From JBGNFV01 sp049645705 (lineage in GTDB: Bacteria; Bacteroidota; Bacteroidia; Cytophagales; Cyclobacteriaceae), in contig JBARUK010000004.1 of assembly GCA_049645705.1 (NCBI GenBank), forward strand, positions 186,001 through 250,000: a stretch of DNA of 64,000 nucleotides. The letters run 5' to 3'. Below, one piece after another: positions 24,166-32,752 of the stretch; positions within the stretch are counted from its first letter, which is position 1; each line of letters opens with the position of its first letter. The notes beneath the pieces were generated by a model. It was not told the origin of the DNA and did no database searches. It worked only from the letters and a program-made list of their open reading frames with translations. Made by a program: the position numbers and the translations under genes.

Positions 24166-24984
24166 CTACAGTACGCCCTGCCAGTAGGTATATTCCCCGG
24201 GAAATTCATTTTTCAGATCAGGCTTTTCGCAAAACAGGCCGTAGACGGCAGACCCGCTTCCAGTCATGCTGCTATAGGCTGCGCCCGCTTCGTAAAACTG
24301 GTCTTTGATGGCCTTGATCTCAGGGTGGTTAGGAAATATACTGCCTTCAAACTGGTTCGTCAGGCGGTCCTTCCAGTTCTCTACCGGCTCCGCCAGCAGG
24401 TCTTTCATACTGCTTTCCGGCTCCGAAGGTGTCACCCCGGAGTAAGCTTCTTTTGTACCGATATGAACGCCCGGATGGACGATAACGATGTGCCAGCCAG
24501 CCAGATCCAGATCGATCTCTTCCAGTACTTCACCTCTGCCGGAAGCCAGCATAGGCCGCTTATACAGGAAGAAAGGACAGTCGCTGCCCAGGTCACTCGC
24601 ATACAGCTCCAGGATGTCATCCGAGAGGTACAGCCCATACAGCTCGTTGAGGCATTGAAGAGTACTGGCCGCATCCGAAGAGCCACCACCCAGTCCGGCC
24701 CCCATCGGCAGCACTTTATGAAGGTAGATTGTGGAGGCTGGTAGTTGAAAGTCCTTGTGCAAGGCTTTGAAAGCCCTCATGATCAGGTTCTGTCCGTCCT
24801 GGCCGGGTACCTTAAGGCCGGTAATGGTCATGGACGTCTTCTTACCCTCCGGTGCCGGTACTATCTCCAGCGCTTCACTCCACGGGACCGGCACAAAGCA
24901 GGTCTCTATGTCGTGATAACCGTCTTTTCGCCGTCTTATAATATTCAGGCCCAGGTTGATTTTAGCATTTGGAAAGATAATCAT
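24166..24984 (-). CDS. ispE: 4-diphosphocytidyl-2-C-methyl-D-erythritol kinase
   Basis: 272 aa. GHMP kinase: N-terminal FPNAKINLGLNIIRRRKDGY, ATP loop LPMGAGLGGGSSDAAS and C-terminal MTGSGSAVYGLF. It phosphorylates CDP-methylerythritol in the MEP isoprenoid pathway. The gene is convergent with the HhH gene (4 bp apart) and separated from fabI by an intrinsic terminator, so it likely has its own promoter. Confidence 0.97.
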   Translation of the reverse strand: MIIFPNAKINLGLNIIRRRKDGYHDIETCFVPVPWSEALEIVPAPEGKKTSMTITGLKVPGQDGQNLIMRAFKALHKDFQLPASTIYLHKVLPMGAGLGGGSSDAASTLQCLNELYGLYLSDDILELYASDLGSDCPFFLYKRPMLASGRGEVLEEIDLDLAGWHIVIVHPGVHIGTKEAYSGVTPSEPESSMKDLLAEPVENWKDRLTNQFEGSIFPNHPEIKAIKDQFYEAGAAYSSMTGSGSAVYGLFCEKPDLKNEFPGEYTYWQGVL

Positions 24985-25029
24985 GACTGAATAAGACGGG
25001 TTAAAGGTTAAAGACAGCGCAAATTATAC

Positions 25030-25062
25030 AAAAAAGGCCGGAACCTTAAATAAAGCTCCGGC
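25030..25062 (-). terminator. Intrinsic terminator after fabI
   Basis: Minus-strand stem GCCGGA (25062-25057) with TCCGGC (25042-25037), extended inward by several pairs, then a run of six T. It lies 27 bp beyond the fabI stop. Confidence 0.8.
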
Positions 25063-25088
25063 ATCTGTTTTCTTTATAAGCGTAAGTT

Positions 25089-25901
25089 TTACTTACCGCT
25101 CAGTACGTCGATCAGCTCTTCCGTAATGCCACTGGCAGAGAAGCCACCGTCGTGCATCAGGTTTTGCATAGTTACGTACCGGGTATAGTCGCTGAACATA
25201 GACACGATGTAGTCAGCACAGGCTTCGGCCGGTGCATTGCCCAGCGGCGACATTTTATCTGCGTAGTCAAAGAATACATCAAAGCCTCCCACGCCGGATC
25301 CGGCCGTAGTCATAGTAGGTGACTGGCTGATGGTATTTACCCGCACCTTGTTGGCCTTAGCCATACGGTAGCCGTAGCTTCTGGCTATACTCTCCAGCAT
25401 AGCTTTTGCCTGCGCCATATCTGAGTAGTCGGGAAAAGTACGCTGTGCCGCTACGTAAGAGAGGGCCATTATGCTACCCCACTCGTTCATAGCTTCCTTC
25501 TTTTCGGCTGTTTGCAATACGCGGTGAAACGACATGGCCGAGATGTCCATCGTCTTCAGAAACCAGTCGTAGTTAAGGTTACCGTACGAGCGACCCTTCC
25601 GTACATTAGGGCTCATACCGATACTGTGCAGGACAAAGTCCAGCTTTCCGTATTTTTCCAGTGCCTTGTCAAAGAGGTTTTCGAGGTCTTCCATAGATGT
25701 GGCATCGGCAGGTACGATATCACTTCCCGTTTTTTCGGCAAGCTTGTTTATCTCACCCATCCTCATTGCCACCGGTGCATTGGTCAGCAGGAATTCCGCT
25801 CCTTCCTCATGGGCCTTTTCAGCCGTTTTCCAGGCGATACTACGATCGTCTAGCGCACCGAATATGATACCCTTTTTTCCTTTTAATACGTTGTGAGCCA
25901 T
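25089..25901 (-). CDS. fabI: Enoyl-ACP reductase FabI
   Basis: 270 aa from ATG 25901; the open frame upstream has no family similarity. It is a short-chain dehydrogenase with the FabI-type N-terminus (KGIIFGALDDRSIAW) and the Y-x6-K catalytic pair in YSDMAQAKAML. It reduces enoyl-ACP in the last step of each fatty acid elongation cycle. Single gene, followed by its own terminator. Confidence 0.96.
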   Translation of the reverse strand: MAHNVLKGKKGIIFGALDDRSIAWKTAEKAHEEGAEFLLTNAPVAMRMGEINKLAEKTGSDIVPADATSMEDLENLFDKALEKYGKLDFVLHSIGMSPNVRKGRSYGNLNYDWFLKTMDISAMSFHRVLQTAEKKEAMNEWGSIMALSYVAAQRTFPDYSDMAQAKAMLESIARSYGYRMAKANKVRVNTISQSPTMTTAGSGVGGFDVFFDYADKMSPLGNAPAEACADYIVSMFSDYTRYVTMQNLMHDGGFSASGITEELIDVLSGK

Positions 25902-26040
25902 TGGACTGTCAGTTTTGGTTGGGACGAAAATACGAAAAAGGGCTTTATATGAAAAAATATAAAACCTGGTATGAAAATACACCAACATACTGCATGCGGA
26001 ACAGTTCTACCATCTGACTACCCATTAAAATCGCAGATTA

Positions 26041-26967
26041 TTGAACCCCGCACTCGACTACAACAAAATACTAAGGGAAATATACAAGGAACTGGACCCC
26101 GTACGGGGGATAGGTCATAGCGCCGACTACATCCCGGAACTGGCCAAAGTAGACGATAATATCTTTGCCATGTACCTTGACCCTATAGAGGGCGAAGAGT
26201 ATGGAATAGGCGAATACAACCGGCGATTTTCTATACAAAGTATCGTTAAGGTGCCTGCCGTAGCTATGGCCTTCAGGCTTATTGGCGAAAAGGTGTGGGA
26301 ACGCGTAGGCGTGGAGCCTTCCGGTGACCCGTTTAACTCACTGATCCAGATAGAGCAGGAAAAAGGCATCCCGCGTAACCCGCTCATCAACGCCGGGGCG
26401 CTGGTGGTGGCAGATATTCTGTATACGTTGCTGGATAATCCTAAGGATGACTTTCTGCGGTTTATGCAGCGCCTGGCCAATGATGATACCATATGCTATA
26501 ACCAGGCAGTGGTAGACTCGGAAAAATCTCATGGCTTTCGTAACCAGGCCATGGTAAACCTGATCAAAGCCTACGGAAATATACAGAACGATACCCGCGA
26601 AGTACTGGACTTCTACTACCACCAGTGCTCCATAGAAATGTCCTGCCGGGAGCTAGCCTACACCTTCATGCCCCTGGCAAACGGTGGATTCCTGCAACAC
26701 AGTGAAGACAGGATACTGACTGAAAGCCATGCTAAGCGCATAAACGCACTCATGCAGACCTGCGGATTCTACGACGAGGCCGGTGAGTTCACCTTCAAAG
26801 TGGGGCTTCCCGGTAAGAGTGGCGTGGGAGGTGGCATCATAGCCGTGTCCCCGGACAAGTATACAGTGGGCGTCTACAGTCCCCGGCTAAATGACAAAGG
26901 GAACTCGGTCATGGGCATGAAAGCTCTTGAACTTCTCACCACTAAGACCGGCTCCTCCATCTTTTAA
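26041..26967 (+). CDS. glsA: Glutaminase
   Basis: 308 aa. Serine-dependent beta-lactamase-like glutaminase: S-x-x-K in FSIQSIVKVPA, NPLINAGA and the C-terminal GKSGVGGGIIAV. The start is a TTG at 26041, needed for the conserved N-terminal helix and the only in-frame choice nearby. It hydrolyses glutamine to glutamate and ammonia. Convergent with the FAD oxidase gene, 9 bp apart. Confidence 0.95.
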   Translation: MNPALDYNKILREIYKELDPVRGIGHSADYIPELAKVDDNIFAMYLDPIEGEEYGIGEYNRRFSIQSIVKVPAVAMAFRLIGEKVWERVGVEPSGDPFNSLIQIEQEKGIPRNPLINAGALVVADILYTLLDNPKDDFLRFMQRLANDDTICYNQAVVDSEKSHGFRNQAMVNLIKAYGNIQNDTREVLDFYYHQCSIEMSCRELAYTFMPLANGGFLQHSEDRILTESHAKRINALMQTCGFYDEAGEFTFKVGLPGKSGVGGGIIAVSPDKYTVGVYSPRLNDKGNSVMGMKALELLTTKTGSSIF

Positions 26968-26976
26968 TATCAGCCC

Positions 26977-28590
26977 TCAGGAAAGACTGTACTTACCTGG
27001 CGATACGATACCGGCCGGGTCCGTCACCTTCTTCAGGCCGTCTACTACCTGCCAGAAGGTATCATTCTCATTTACCACCGTATCCATCTGCCCTACATTT
27101 ACCCGGTAAGGGTAGTATCCTCTCGCTATCAGGCGGGTAAGCAACTCATCTGCACATTGCTGAGCACGTACGGATTCATCCCTTTTTTCCCGGTCGAATG
27201 ACAGGTTGATAACACAGCCGAACGAACGCGAGGTGATCGTATTCAGCGTGACGTACGCCGTGAAGCCATAGCTTTCAAATACCTCTTCCGTAAGGGCCGC
27301 TACCGCAGAGCCATGTCTGCCGCTGAGCGGTGCCGTAGGTAGTATGAACTTCAGGCCTGCCCGGCCGCTATCAGGCTGCATAGCGCCTGTAGGCTGATTT
27401 TCACATATGGCCCAGTACACCCCCTTAATTGCCACATCCGACGGAAGGCCCAGCGGAAGTCCAAGTAGTGGCTCCAGTGCTTTCAGCAAGTATCCTTTTC
27501 GCCGGATGGAAGGGATAAACTTCAGGCGGTTTACCATTCTTTTGCGCTTAGCAATAGTCTCCTGGTCCACCACAGTCATGCGACCGAAGCCAGCCATTTT
27601 TCTTTTGATCACCTTTACAGCAGCCTCTACCTGCTCACGGGTACCGTCCAGCGTGGCAAGCGCCGTCCAGGCAGATCTCATTTCACTCTCGTACAGCGCT
27701 TCCGCTTCTTTCCTGATGCTTTCTTCGGGTATGTCCGTCTGTCCTGTCAGTACCTCTTCCAGTAAGGGCATCACCGTTACTTTCGTGCGGGCCTTATTAC
27801 CTACGTGCACTACACTTGTCAGTACTTCCTGCTTGCGCAGCCAGGCTACTTCGTCCAGGAAAAGATCCAGTTTTGTTTCATCCGTCAGAGTGCACAGTAC
27901 GGCCATGTGTTTTTCCTTGATCGGAAACAGACGCAAGGTAGCAGACGTCACGATACCAAGTGCGGACTGAAAAAACAGCCCGTTCAGGTCAGGGCCTATC
28001 CCGTAAGGGCATAATCCCGCCGAGGCTGCACCCTCATAGTGTCCGTAGCCCGTTCTGATCTGCTCACCTTTACCCGTGATCACCTCCAGGCCCAGTACAT
28101 CCTCCGCACGTACACTCCTGTAGCCCACTCCGCGGTCCAGGGCGTTTCCGAGCACACTCGTATTTACTCCCGAGCCAGTAACGTTAAACGTCAGCGGCAG
28201 ATTGCGGCAGGTCAGGTATTCGTGTAGCTGACCCTGCGTTACGCCCGGTTCCAGCACGATGCACTGCTGCTCCTCATTTACTTCTATGATCCGGTTCAGG
28301 CGGCCGAGGTCCAGGATAAAACAGTTGTCACGAACAGGCAGGCGGCTGCCAAGTCCCCAATTCAATCCTTTACTGATCGGGTAAAGGGCAATACCGTGGT
28401 CAGCCGCGATCCGGACTATTGCTGTCACCTCTTCCTTAGTAGCAGGTTTTAATACTCCCGCTACAGTCTTATCCAGGCCGGTGACATTTTCTTCATAGTC
28501 TGCAAACGCCCTTTTTTCCAGCAGGATATTATCTTCCCCTACTACTTCTGTTAGTAGACTGGTGGCAAGTTCTGTATCAAGCAATTGCAT
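26977..28590 (-). CDS. FAD-linked oxidase (PCMH/VAO family)
   Basis: 537 aa. A PCMH-type FAD-binding N-terminus (VLKPATKEEVTAIVRIA, YPISKGLNWGLGS, NVTGSGVNTSVLGNALDRG) and a cap domain resemble the vanillyl-alcohol/4-cresol oxidase group; no signal peptide. The substrate is not evident. The ATG lies 14 bp inside the preceding acyltransferase gene, a tight coupling suggesting that both act on one small molecule. Confidence 0.85.
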   Translation of the reverse strand: MQLLDTELATSLLTEVVGEDNILLEKRAFADYEENVTGLDKTVAGVLKPATKEEVTAIVRIAADHGIALYPISKGLNWGLGSRLPVRDNCFILDLGRLNRIIEVNEEQQCIVLEPGVTQGQLHEYLTCRNLPLTFNVTGSGVNTSVLGNALDRGVGYRSVRAEDVLGLEVITGKGEQIRTGYGHYEGAASAGLCPYGIGPDLNGLFFQSALGIVTSATLRLFPIKEKHMAVLCTLTDETKLDLFLDEVAWLRKQEVLTSVVHVGNKARTKVTVMPLLEEVLTGQTDIPEESIRKEAEALYESEMRSAWTALATLDGTREQVEAAVKVIKRKMAGFGRMTVVDQETIAKRKRMVNRLKFIPSIRRKGYLLKALEPLLGLPLGLPSDVAIKGVYWAICENQPTGAMQPDSGRAGLKFILPTAPLSGRHGSAVAALTEEVFESYGFTAYVTLNTITSRSFGCVINLSFDREKRDESVRAQQCADELLTRLIARGYYPYRVNVGQMDTVVNENDTFWQVVDGLKKVTDPAGIVSPGKYSLS

Positions 28591-29635
28591 GAGGCTCCAT
28601 ATCAGATGGTTTCAGACTGATTTCACTTTCGGGCATGCCCCATGAGCGCATCTCAGACAGGCTCAGCTCGTCCAGGCGAAGGGTCATCGGGATAGCCGGT
28701 AGCCCGCCAAATCCATCATAATCCAGTATCCTCTCCTGCAGTACTCTCATCCCCATCTTTTCGTAGTAACCTTTATACCGCGGGTTAGCACTTCCGTAAA
28801 AATCAAAGTACCCTTCACAGGCCGAGCAGGCCAGCATCGCTTTAATCATCTGACGGCCTATCACCCCATTGCGAAACTCTTTTTTCAATACCAGGCGGCT
28901 TATCTCTCCAATGTTTTTGCTCCTGTACGGATCCAGAGAAAAAAGATCCTCGCAGGGAAGTAACACAGGACTGCCCGTACGGCAGGGTATCATACGCACG
29001 GTACCGGCAGCAACTCCGTCTACCAAAGCTAAAATATGGATGGACAGAGGGTCATACCCGTCAAAGTCATAGCGAAAATAGTTTTCCGGCAGGGTTTTGA
29101 ACTCGCGGTGCCATACATCGTATCGTAGCTCAAAGCAGGCTCTGAGTTCTTCCTGCGATGTGGCGCGAATGATCTTGATGGAACGGGCAGGCTGTTCTTT
29201 ATAGCCCGGAAGCATTCTCTGCCAGTGCAGGTGCTCGTCCATAGATGCGCGGCTTATAAGCTTTTCCACCACCGGATAGAGGTATGTTTCCGGATCAGTC
29301 TCCGGTTCTATCAGAAAGCCATCAGCCCCGGACTGAATAGACGGCATAAGTTCTTCAAACTCATCCTGACTGCCTGTGTACAAGGCATAAGATTTTGGAA
29401 AGATGCTCTTTACCTCATTGAGTAAGCCGATTCCGTAAGGCTTTGATTGCTTAGTAACAATCAGGTCTAACCTGGCAATATCCTTACGGCTATGGAGAAA
29501 GGCAAGCGCCTTCTCAGGCTCGCTAAACGGCATAACGAAGTATTTATGGCCGAATTTTTCCTTTAAAAGGGATAATAGCGGGGTGTCAATCTCTTGCTTT
29601 GGTAGCACCAAAAGCATGTAGGGTTTTAATCTCAC
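28577..29635 (-). CDS. Degenerate receiver domain fused to LuxI/FeeM-like acyltransferase
   Basis: 352 aa from a GTG (ATG 29617 is an alternative). Residues 1-130 align with a response-regulator receiver, but the phospho-Asp site carries Lys62 (DLIVTKQSKP) and the conserved Lys is Glu110 (GADGFLIEP); Thr87 is kept. Residues about 155-310 are a GNAT-like domain with the AHL-synthase set of residues: R171 (ELRYDVW), D192 and D195 (DFDGYD), R214 (GTVRMIP), E244 and R247 (EISR). It may make an acylated signal or N-acyl amino acid from acyl-ACP and a SAM or amino acid substrate. It overlaps the FAD oxidase gene by 14 bp. The product is unknown. Confidence 0.75.
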   Translation of the reverse strand: MRLKPYMLLVLPKQEIDTPLLSLLKEKFGHKYFVMPFSEPEKALAFLHSRKDIARLDLIVTKQSKPYGIGLLNEVKSIFPKSYALYTGSQDEFEELMPSIQSGADGFLIEPETDPETYLYPVVEKLISRASMDEHLHWQRMLPGYKEQPARSIKIIRATSQEELRACFELRYDVWHREFKTLPENYFRYDFDGYDPLSIHILALVDGVAAGTVRMIPCRTGSPVLLPCEDLFSLDPYRSKNIGEISRLVLKKEFRNGVIGRQMIKAMLACSACEGYFDFYGSANPRYKGYYEKMGMRVLQERILDYDGFGGLPAIPMTLRLDELSLSEMRSWGMPESEISLKPSDMEPHAIA

Positions 29636-29699
29636 GAATGGGTAGTTTTATTTTTCAGTTACGCATGACACACAAAATGTCAGATAATTAAAGTCTAAA

Positions 29700-29719
29700 G
29701 CAGACAGTAAACTGCCTGC
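29700..29719. promoter_or_regulatory. 20-bp lux-box-like inverted repeat
   Basis: GCAGACAGTAAACTGCCTGC has 9-bp arms matching at 8 of 9 positions around a 2-bp centre. It lies 64 bp upstream of the start of the LuxI-like fusion gene. Size and position match LuxR-type operators, though the sequence is not a classical lux box and no luxR is in the window. A 2-nt loop makes an RNA hairpin unlikely. Confidence 0.45.
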
Positions 29720-29924
29720 GGAGCACAACTGGTTCGTAAGATTGATAGCTGCGGAGAACACTCCCGTAAAATCGGAAGTGTTTTATAACTAGTTGATAAA
29801 AAAACAGATACTTATAAATAGTTATCTGTAATTCTGATACAAAGATATAAAGATTTAATATGACAGAATAATATTTGGCAAGGAAATATTTACCAAAATA
29901 CCTATAATCTTACATGTGAAAGGT

Positions 29925-31580
29925 TTACGCTTCTATAAGTTCTTTTGCACTAGCGTAGGCCGCCGAACCGGGCTTTTCGCCACCGATCATCCGTGCTATT
30001 TCCTCAACTCTCTGACTGTCAGAAAGTAATCTGATACGGCTTATTGTTCTGTCCTGAGAAGAGTCTTTGTAAACATAATAGTGGGCATCGCCTTTGGCGG
30101 CTATCTGGGGCAGGTGACTGATACTTACTACCTGGTGTCCGGCAGACATAGTCTTCATCATCCTTACCATCTTAAGCGCTATTTCACCACTGATACCCGT
30201 ATCGATCTCATCGAATATGATGGTAGGCAATGCTGTTTTATCAGCAATGATGTATTTGATGCAGAACATCAGGCGCGAAAACTCACCCCCCGATGCTACC
30301 TTTTCCAGGTCTTCCGGCTTCACCCCTTTATTAGCAGAGAATCGGAAATGTATCTCATCCTTTCCGGTAGCATTAGGCGGCACCTCCTGTGACTCTACCG
30401 TAAGCTGCGCATCGGGCATACCCAACTCCCTCAGCAGTACACCCACTTCTTTACTGATCGCCCCGAAGACCTTACTTCTAGATGCACTCAGAGCAGCTGC
30501 ATGGTCCTGCATAGCCTTCTCCGATTTCTCCATTCTGGCTTGTGCGTCTGCCAGTTCATCATCCAGTATCGCATGCCGTCCGGCCTCTTCCTCCAGCTTG
30601 TCTCTCAGGCTTATCAGCTCACCGGCATCTGCTGCGCGGTGCTTCTGCTGCAGCTTATACAGCAGGTCCAGCCGCTCCTGCACCTCTACCGTACGCTCAG
30701 GGTCGTATACCACCTGGTCTTCCTGGTTAGAGGCCTCACTGCCTATGTCTTCTATTTCGATAAGAGCACTGTTCAGCCGGTTTGCAAGCTCCCGGTAGTC
30801 TTCAGACCAGTCACCAATTCGCTTCAGCGCATCCAGTATATTGTGCAGTGATCCCGTTACCGCATCATCTCCCTGTCCCAGCACATCTGAGGCAGAGTAT
30901 AGTACCTGCTTTATCTCCTCCGCGTGCTCCAACTTTCTTAGCTCTTCCTCAAGCTGATCAGTTTCGTTCACATCCGTCAGGTTTGCCTCTGCCAGTTCAT
31001 TTAGCAAAAACTGCTTGTAGTCAGACTCTTCTCTTATCTGCTCGGCTTCTTCCTTCAGCCTGGTATACACCTGTCGGGCCTTTTTATGGCCTGCCCAGGT
31101 AGCTTGGTAGGCCATCAGTTCCTTCCCTGTACCTGCGTAGGCATCTACTACCCTGAGCTGAAAGGCATGAGACCCGAGCTGCAACGTATCGTGCTGGCTG
31201 TGCACGTCCATAAGAAAGCTGCCTATCCGGCGGAGTATGGAGAGGTTTACCGGTGTGTCATTTATAAAAGCCCGGGACTTACCCGAGGGCGATATTTCTC
31301 TCCTGATGATGGCCACTGGCTCATAGTCGAGGTCTTCCTCTTCAAATACCGGCCCCAGTTTATATGATTCTATCGCAAAGTTGCCTTCTATAATACACTT
31401 TCTGCCTTCATCAAAGAGCACCCGGGTATCAGCACGCTGCCCCAGCAGCAGTCCGATGGCACCGAGCATTATGGATTTTCCGGCGCCCGTCTCACCCGTT
31501 ATGATGTTCAGGCCCGCGGCAGGTTCCATTTCCAGCTCGCTGATAAGAGCGTAGTTTTTTATAAGCAGATGCTTTAGCAT
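29925..31580 (-). CDS. recN: DNA repair ATPase RecN
   Basis: 551 aa, usual length. An SMC-like N-terminus with Walker A TGETGAGKSIML, a central coiled coil, the ABC signature region VASGGEFSRLMF and Walker B TIIFDEIDTGISGE. RecN tethers DNA ends in recombinational repair. It is the 3' member of the bamD-to-recN block on the minus strand. Confidence 0.97.
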   Translation of the reverse strand: MLKHLLIKNYALISELEMEPAAGLNIITGETGAGKSIMLGAIGLLLGQRADTRVLFDEGRKCIIEGNFAIESYKLGPVFEEEDLDYEPVAIIRREISPSGKSRAFINDTPVNLSILRRIGSFLMDVHSQHDTLQLGSHAFQLRVVDAYAGTGKELMAYQATWAGHKKARQVYTRLKEEAEQIREESDYKQFLLNELAEANLTDVNETDQLEEELRKLEHAEEIKQVLYSASDVLGQGDDAVTGSLHNILDALKRIGDWSEDYRELANRLNSALIEIEDIGSEASNQEDQVVYDPERTVEVQERLDLLYKLQQKHRAADAGELISLRDKLEEEAGRHAILDDELADAQARMEKSEKAMQDHAAALSASRSKVFGAISKEVGVLLRELGMPDAQLTVESQEVPPNATGKDEIHFRFSANKGVKPEDLEKVASGGEFSRLMFCIKYIIADKTALPTIIFDEIDTGISGEIALKMVRMMKTMSAGHQVVSISHLPQIAAKGDAHYYVYKDSSQDRTISRIRLLSDSQRVEEIARMIGGEKPGSAAYASAKELIEA

Positions 31581-31591
31581 ATTCTGAGAGA

Positions 31592-31813
31592 TCAGGCGGG
31601 TTTTTCTAAAATAACTTCCTCTATTCCGGTAACAGGAAAGGTATGCTTTTTACCCAGCATATCTATGACAGACAGACTACCATCGGCAAAGCCGCATGGC
31701 ATCACCTGCATAGCACGCCCGGACCGCAGCACAAGGGTCGAAAGCTGGTTTTGAAGCGTGGGAAAAGCCACTTTCAGTTGTGAAGAAGAAAATCGTTCCT
31801 GTCGTTTAGCCAT
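31592..31813 (-). CDS. Small conserved-type hypothetical protein
   Basis: 73 aa from ATG 31813 (an upstream in-frame start at 31846 is less likely). It has no signal peptide, membrane segment or Cys cluster of note; a basic N-terminus (AKRQERFSSSQL) is followed by a probable beta-rich part with PCGFADGSLSVIDM. It sits 11 bp before recN and 36 bp after porD, so it is part of the operon. I do not recognise a family. Confidence 0.6.
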   Translation of the reverse strand: MAKRQERFSSSQLKVAFPTLQNQLSTLVLRSGRAMQVMPCGFADGSLSVIDMLGKKHTFPVTGIEEVILEKPA

Positions 31814-31849
31814 ACCATTGAGGATGACTGCAAAATTACGAAACAAGGA

Positions 31850-32752
31850 TTAATTTTGCAGTATCTGCTCGTATTCTGATGAGTTCGTCGGGTCTATCCG
31901 GCTCAGAATATTAAACGCCTGGCGGCGCACACTCATGTCACCTTCACCGAAAAGGCTTATGATCTCATCCCTTTTAGAATCTAAAAAGCTAATGATCATA
32001 ATATTATTCGGGCTTAGACGATTCGACTTCTGTAGTTCTTCCAGCATCTGCAGAGCAGAGCCGCGGGCCGCCTGGGGGTCTTCTGCCATCTTATCCAGGC
32101 CCATACGATGGTAGAGGTATAGTCCTTTTCTGAAGTCTTCGAACTGCTGATTCATGAAACCTTCGGCCAGCCAGTAGCGATTACGACGGTCCGAGCTCTG
32201 AAAAGGCTTCCAGCCCGGCTCATTCGTTCCCTGGGCATTTGTTACCAGGTTTTGGGCTATCTGAAAGTAAGGTGTACCCCCCAGTTCCGAAAACGTATCG
32301 TAATCCAGCCCGATGATAATGTAGGCGTAGAAAGCCAGCATGCTGGTAATATTACTGATGAAGCTATTCTCGTTAAAGTCAAGCGGCTGCGATTCATTGT
32401 ACTGGAATATCCAGTCGCGGTCGGCAAAATTAAAAAGCAGGCTGTTGTAGTCACTCCCGTATACAGGGCGTGCAGACTGTATCTGTACTGTAGCGACAAA
32501 CGACCCGATCTCGGGCATGTCCTGCAGGTTTACGATCATGTTGCAGTCTATCCGCTCCTGCGTGCTGAACTCATCCTCTGTCCAGCGACGCTGGTTAAGG
32601 AACTGGGCAAATGCCCGCTCCATGTCATCGAATATCCGGCGGTCGCTCGTTTGTATCTGCGAAGAGTTCACCACCACATTGCAGTTCAGTTCCTGGGCCC
32701 GAACAGCCAGGAAAGAAAAGAGAAATAATCCGGTAAGGAATAGTTTACGCAT
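31850..32752 (-). CDS. porD: DUF4835 / type IX secretion-associated protein PorD
   Basis: 300 aa. The signal peptide ends AVRAQ, then the conserved mature start ELNCNVVVNSSQIQ follows; the rest fits the full-length family. PorD is reported as linked to the type IX secretion system in Bacteroidota; its mechanism is unclear. It overlaps coaBC by 8 bp, the usual arrangement in this phylum. Confidence 0.85.
   Translation of the reverse strand: MRKLFLTGLFLFSFLAVRAQELNCNVVVNSSQIQTSDRRIFDDMERAFAQFLNQRRWTEDEFSTQERIDCNMIVNLQDMPEIGSFVATVQIQSARPVYGSDYNSLLFNFADRDWIFQYNESQPLDFNENSFISNITSMLAFYAYIIIGLDYDTFSELGGTPYFQIAQNLVTNAQGTNEPGWKPFQSSDRRNRYWLAEGFMNQQFEDFRKGLYLYHRMGLDKMAEDPQAARGSALQMLEELQKSNRLSPNNIMIISFLDSKRDEIISLFGEGDMSVRRQAFNILSRIDPTNSSEYEQILQN

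Noticed and set aside
29757..29782. Hairpin downstream of recN as a terminator
   Set aside because: Nine pairs with one mismatch, but the minus strand has no T-run after it and the plus strand has no gene to end; kept only as a weak fold.
30217..30798. 193-codon plus-strand frame opposite recN
   Set aside because: Shadow of a well-supported gene, Ser-rich translation without motif.
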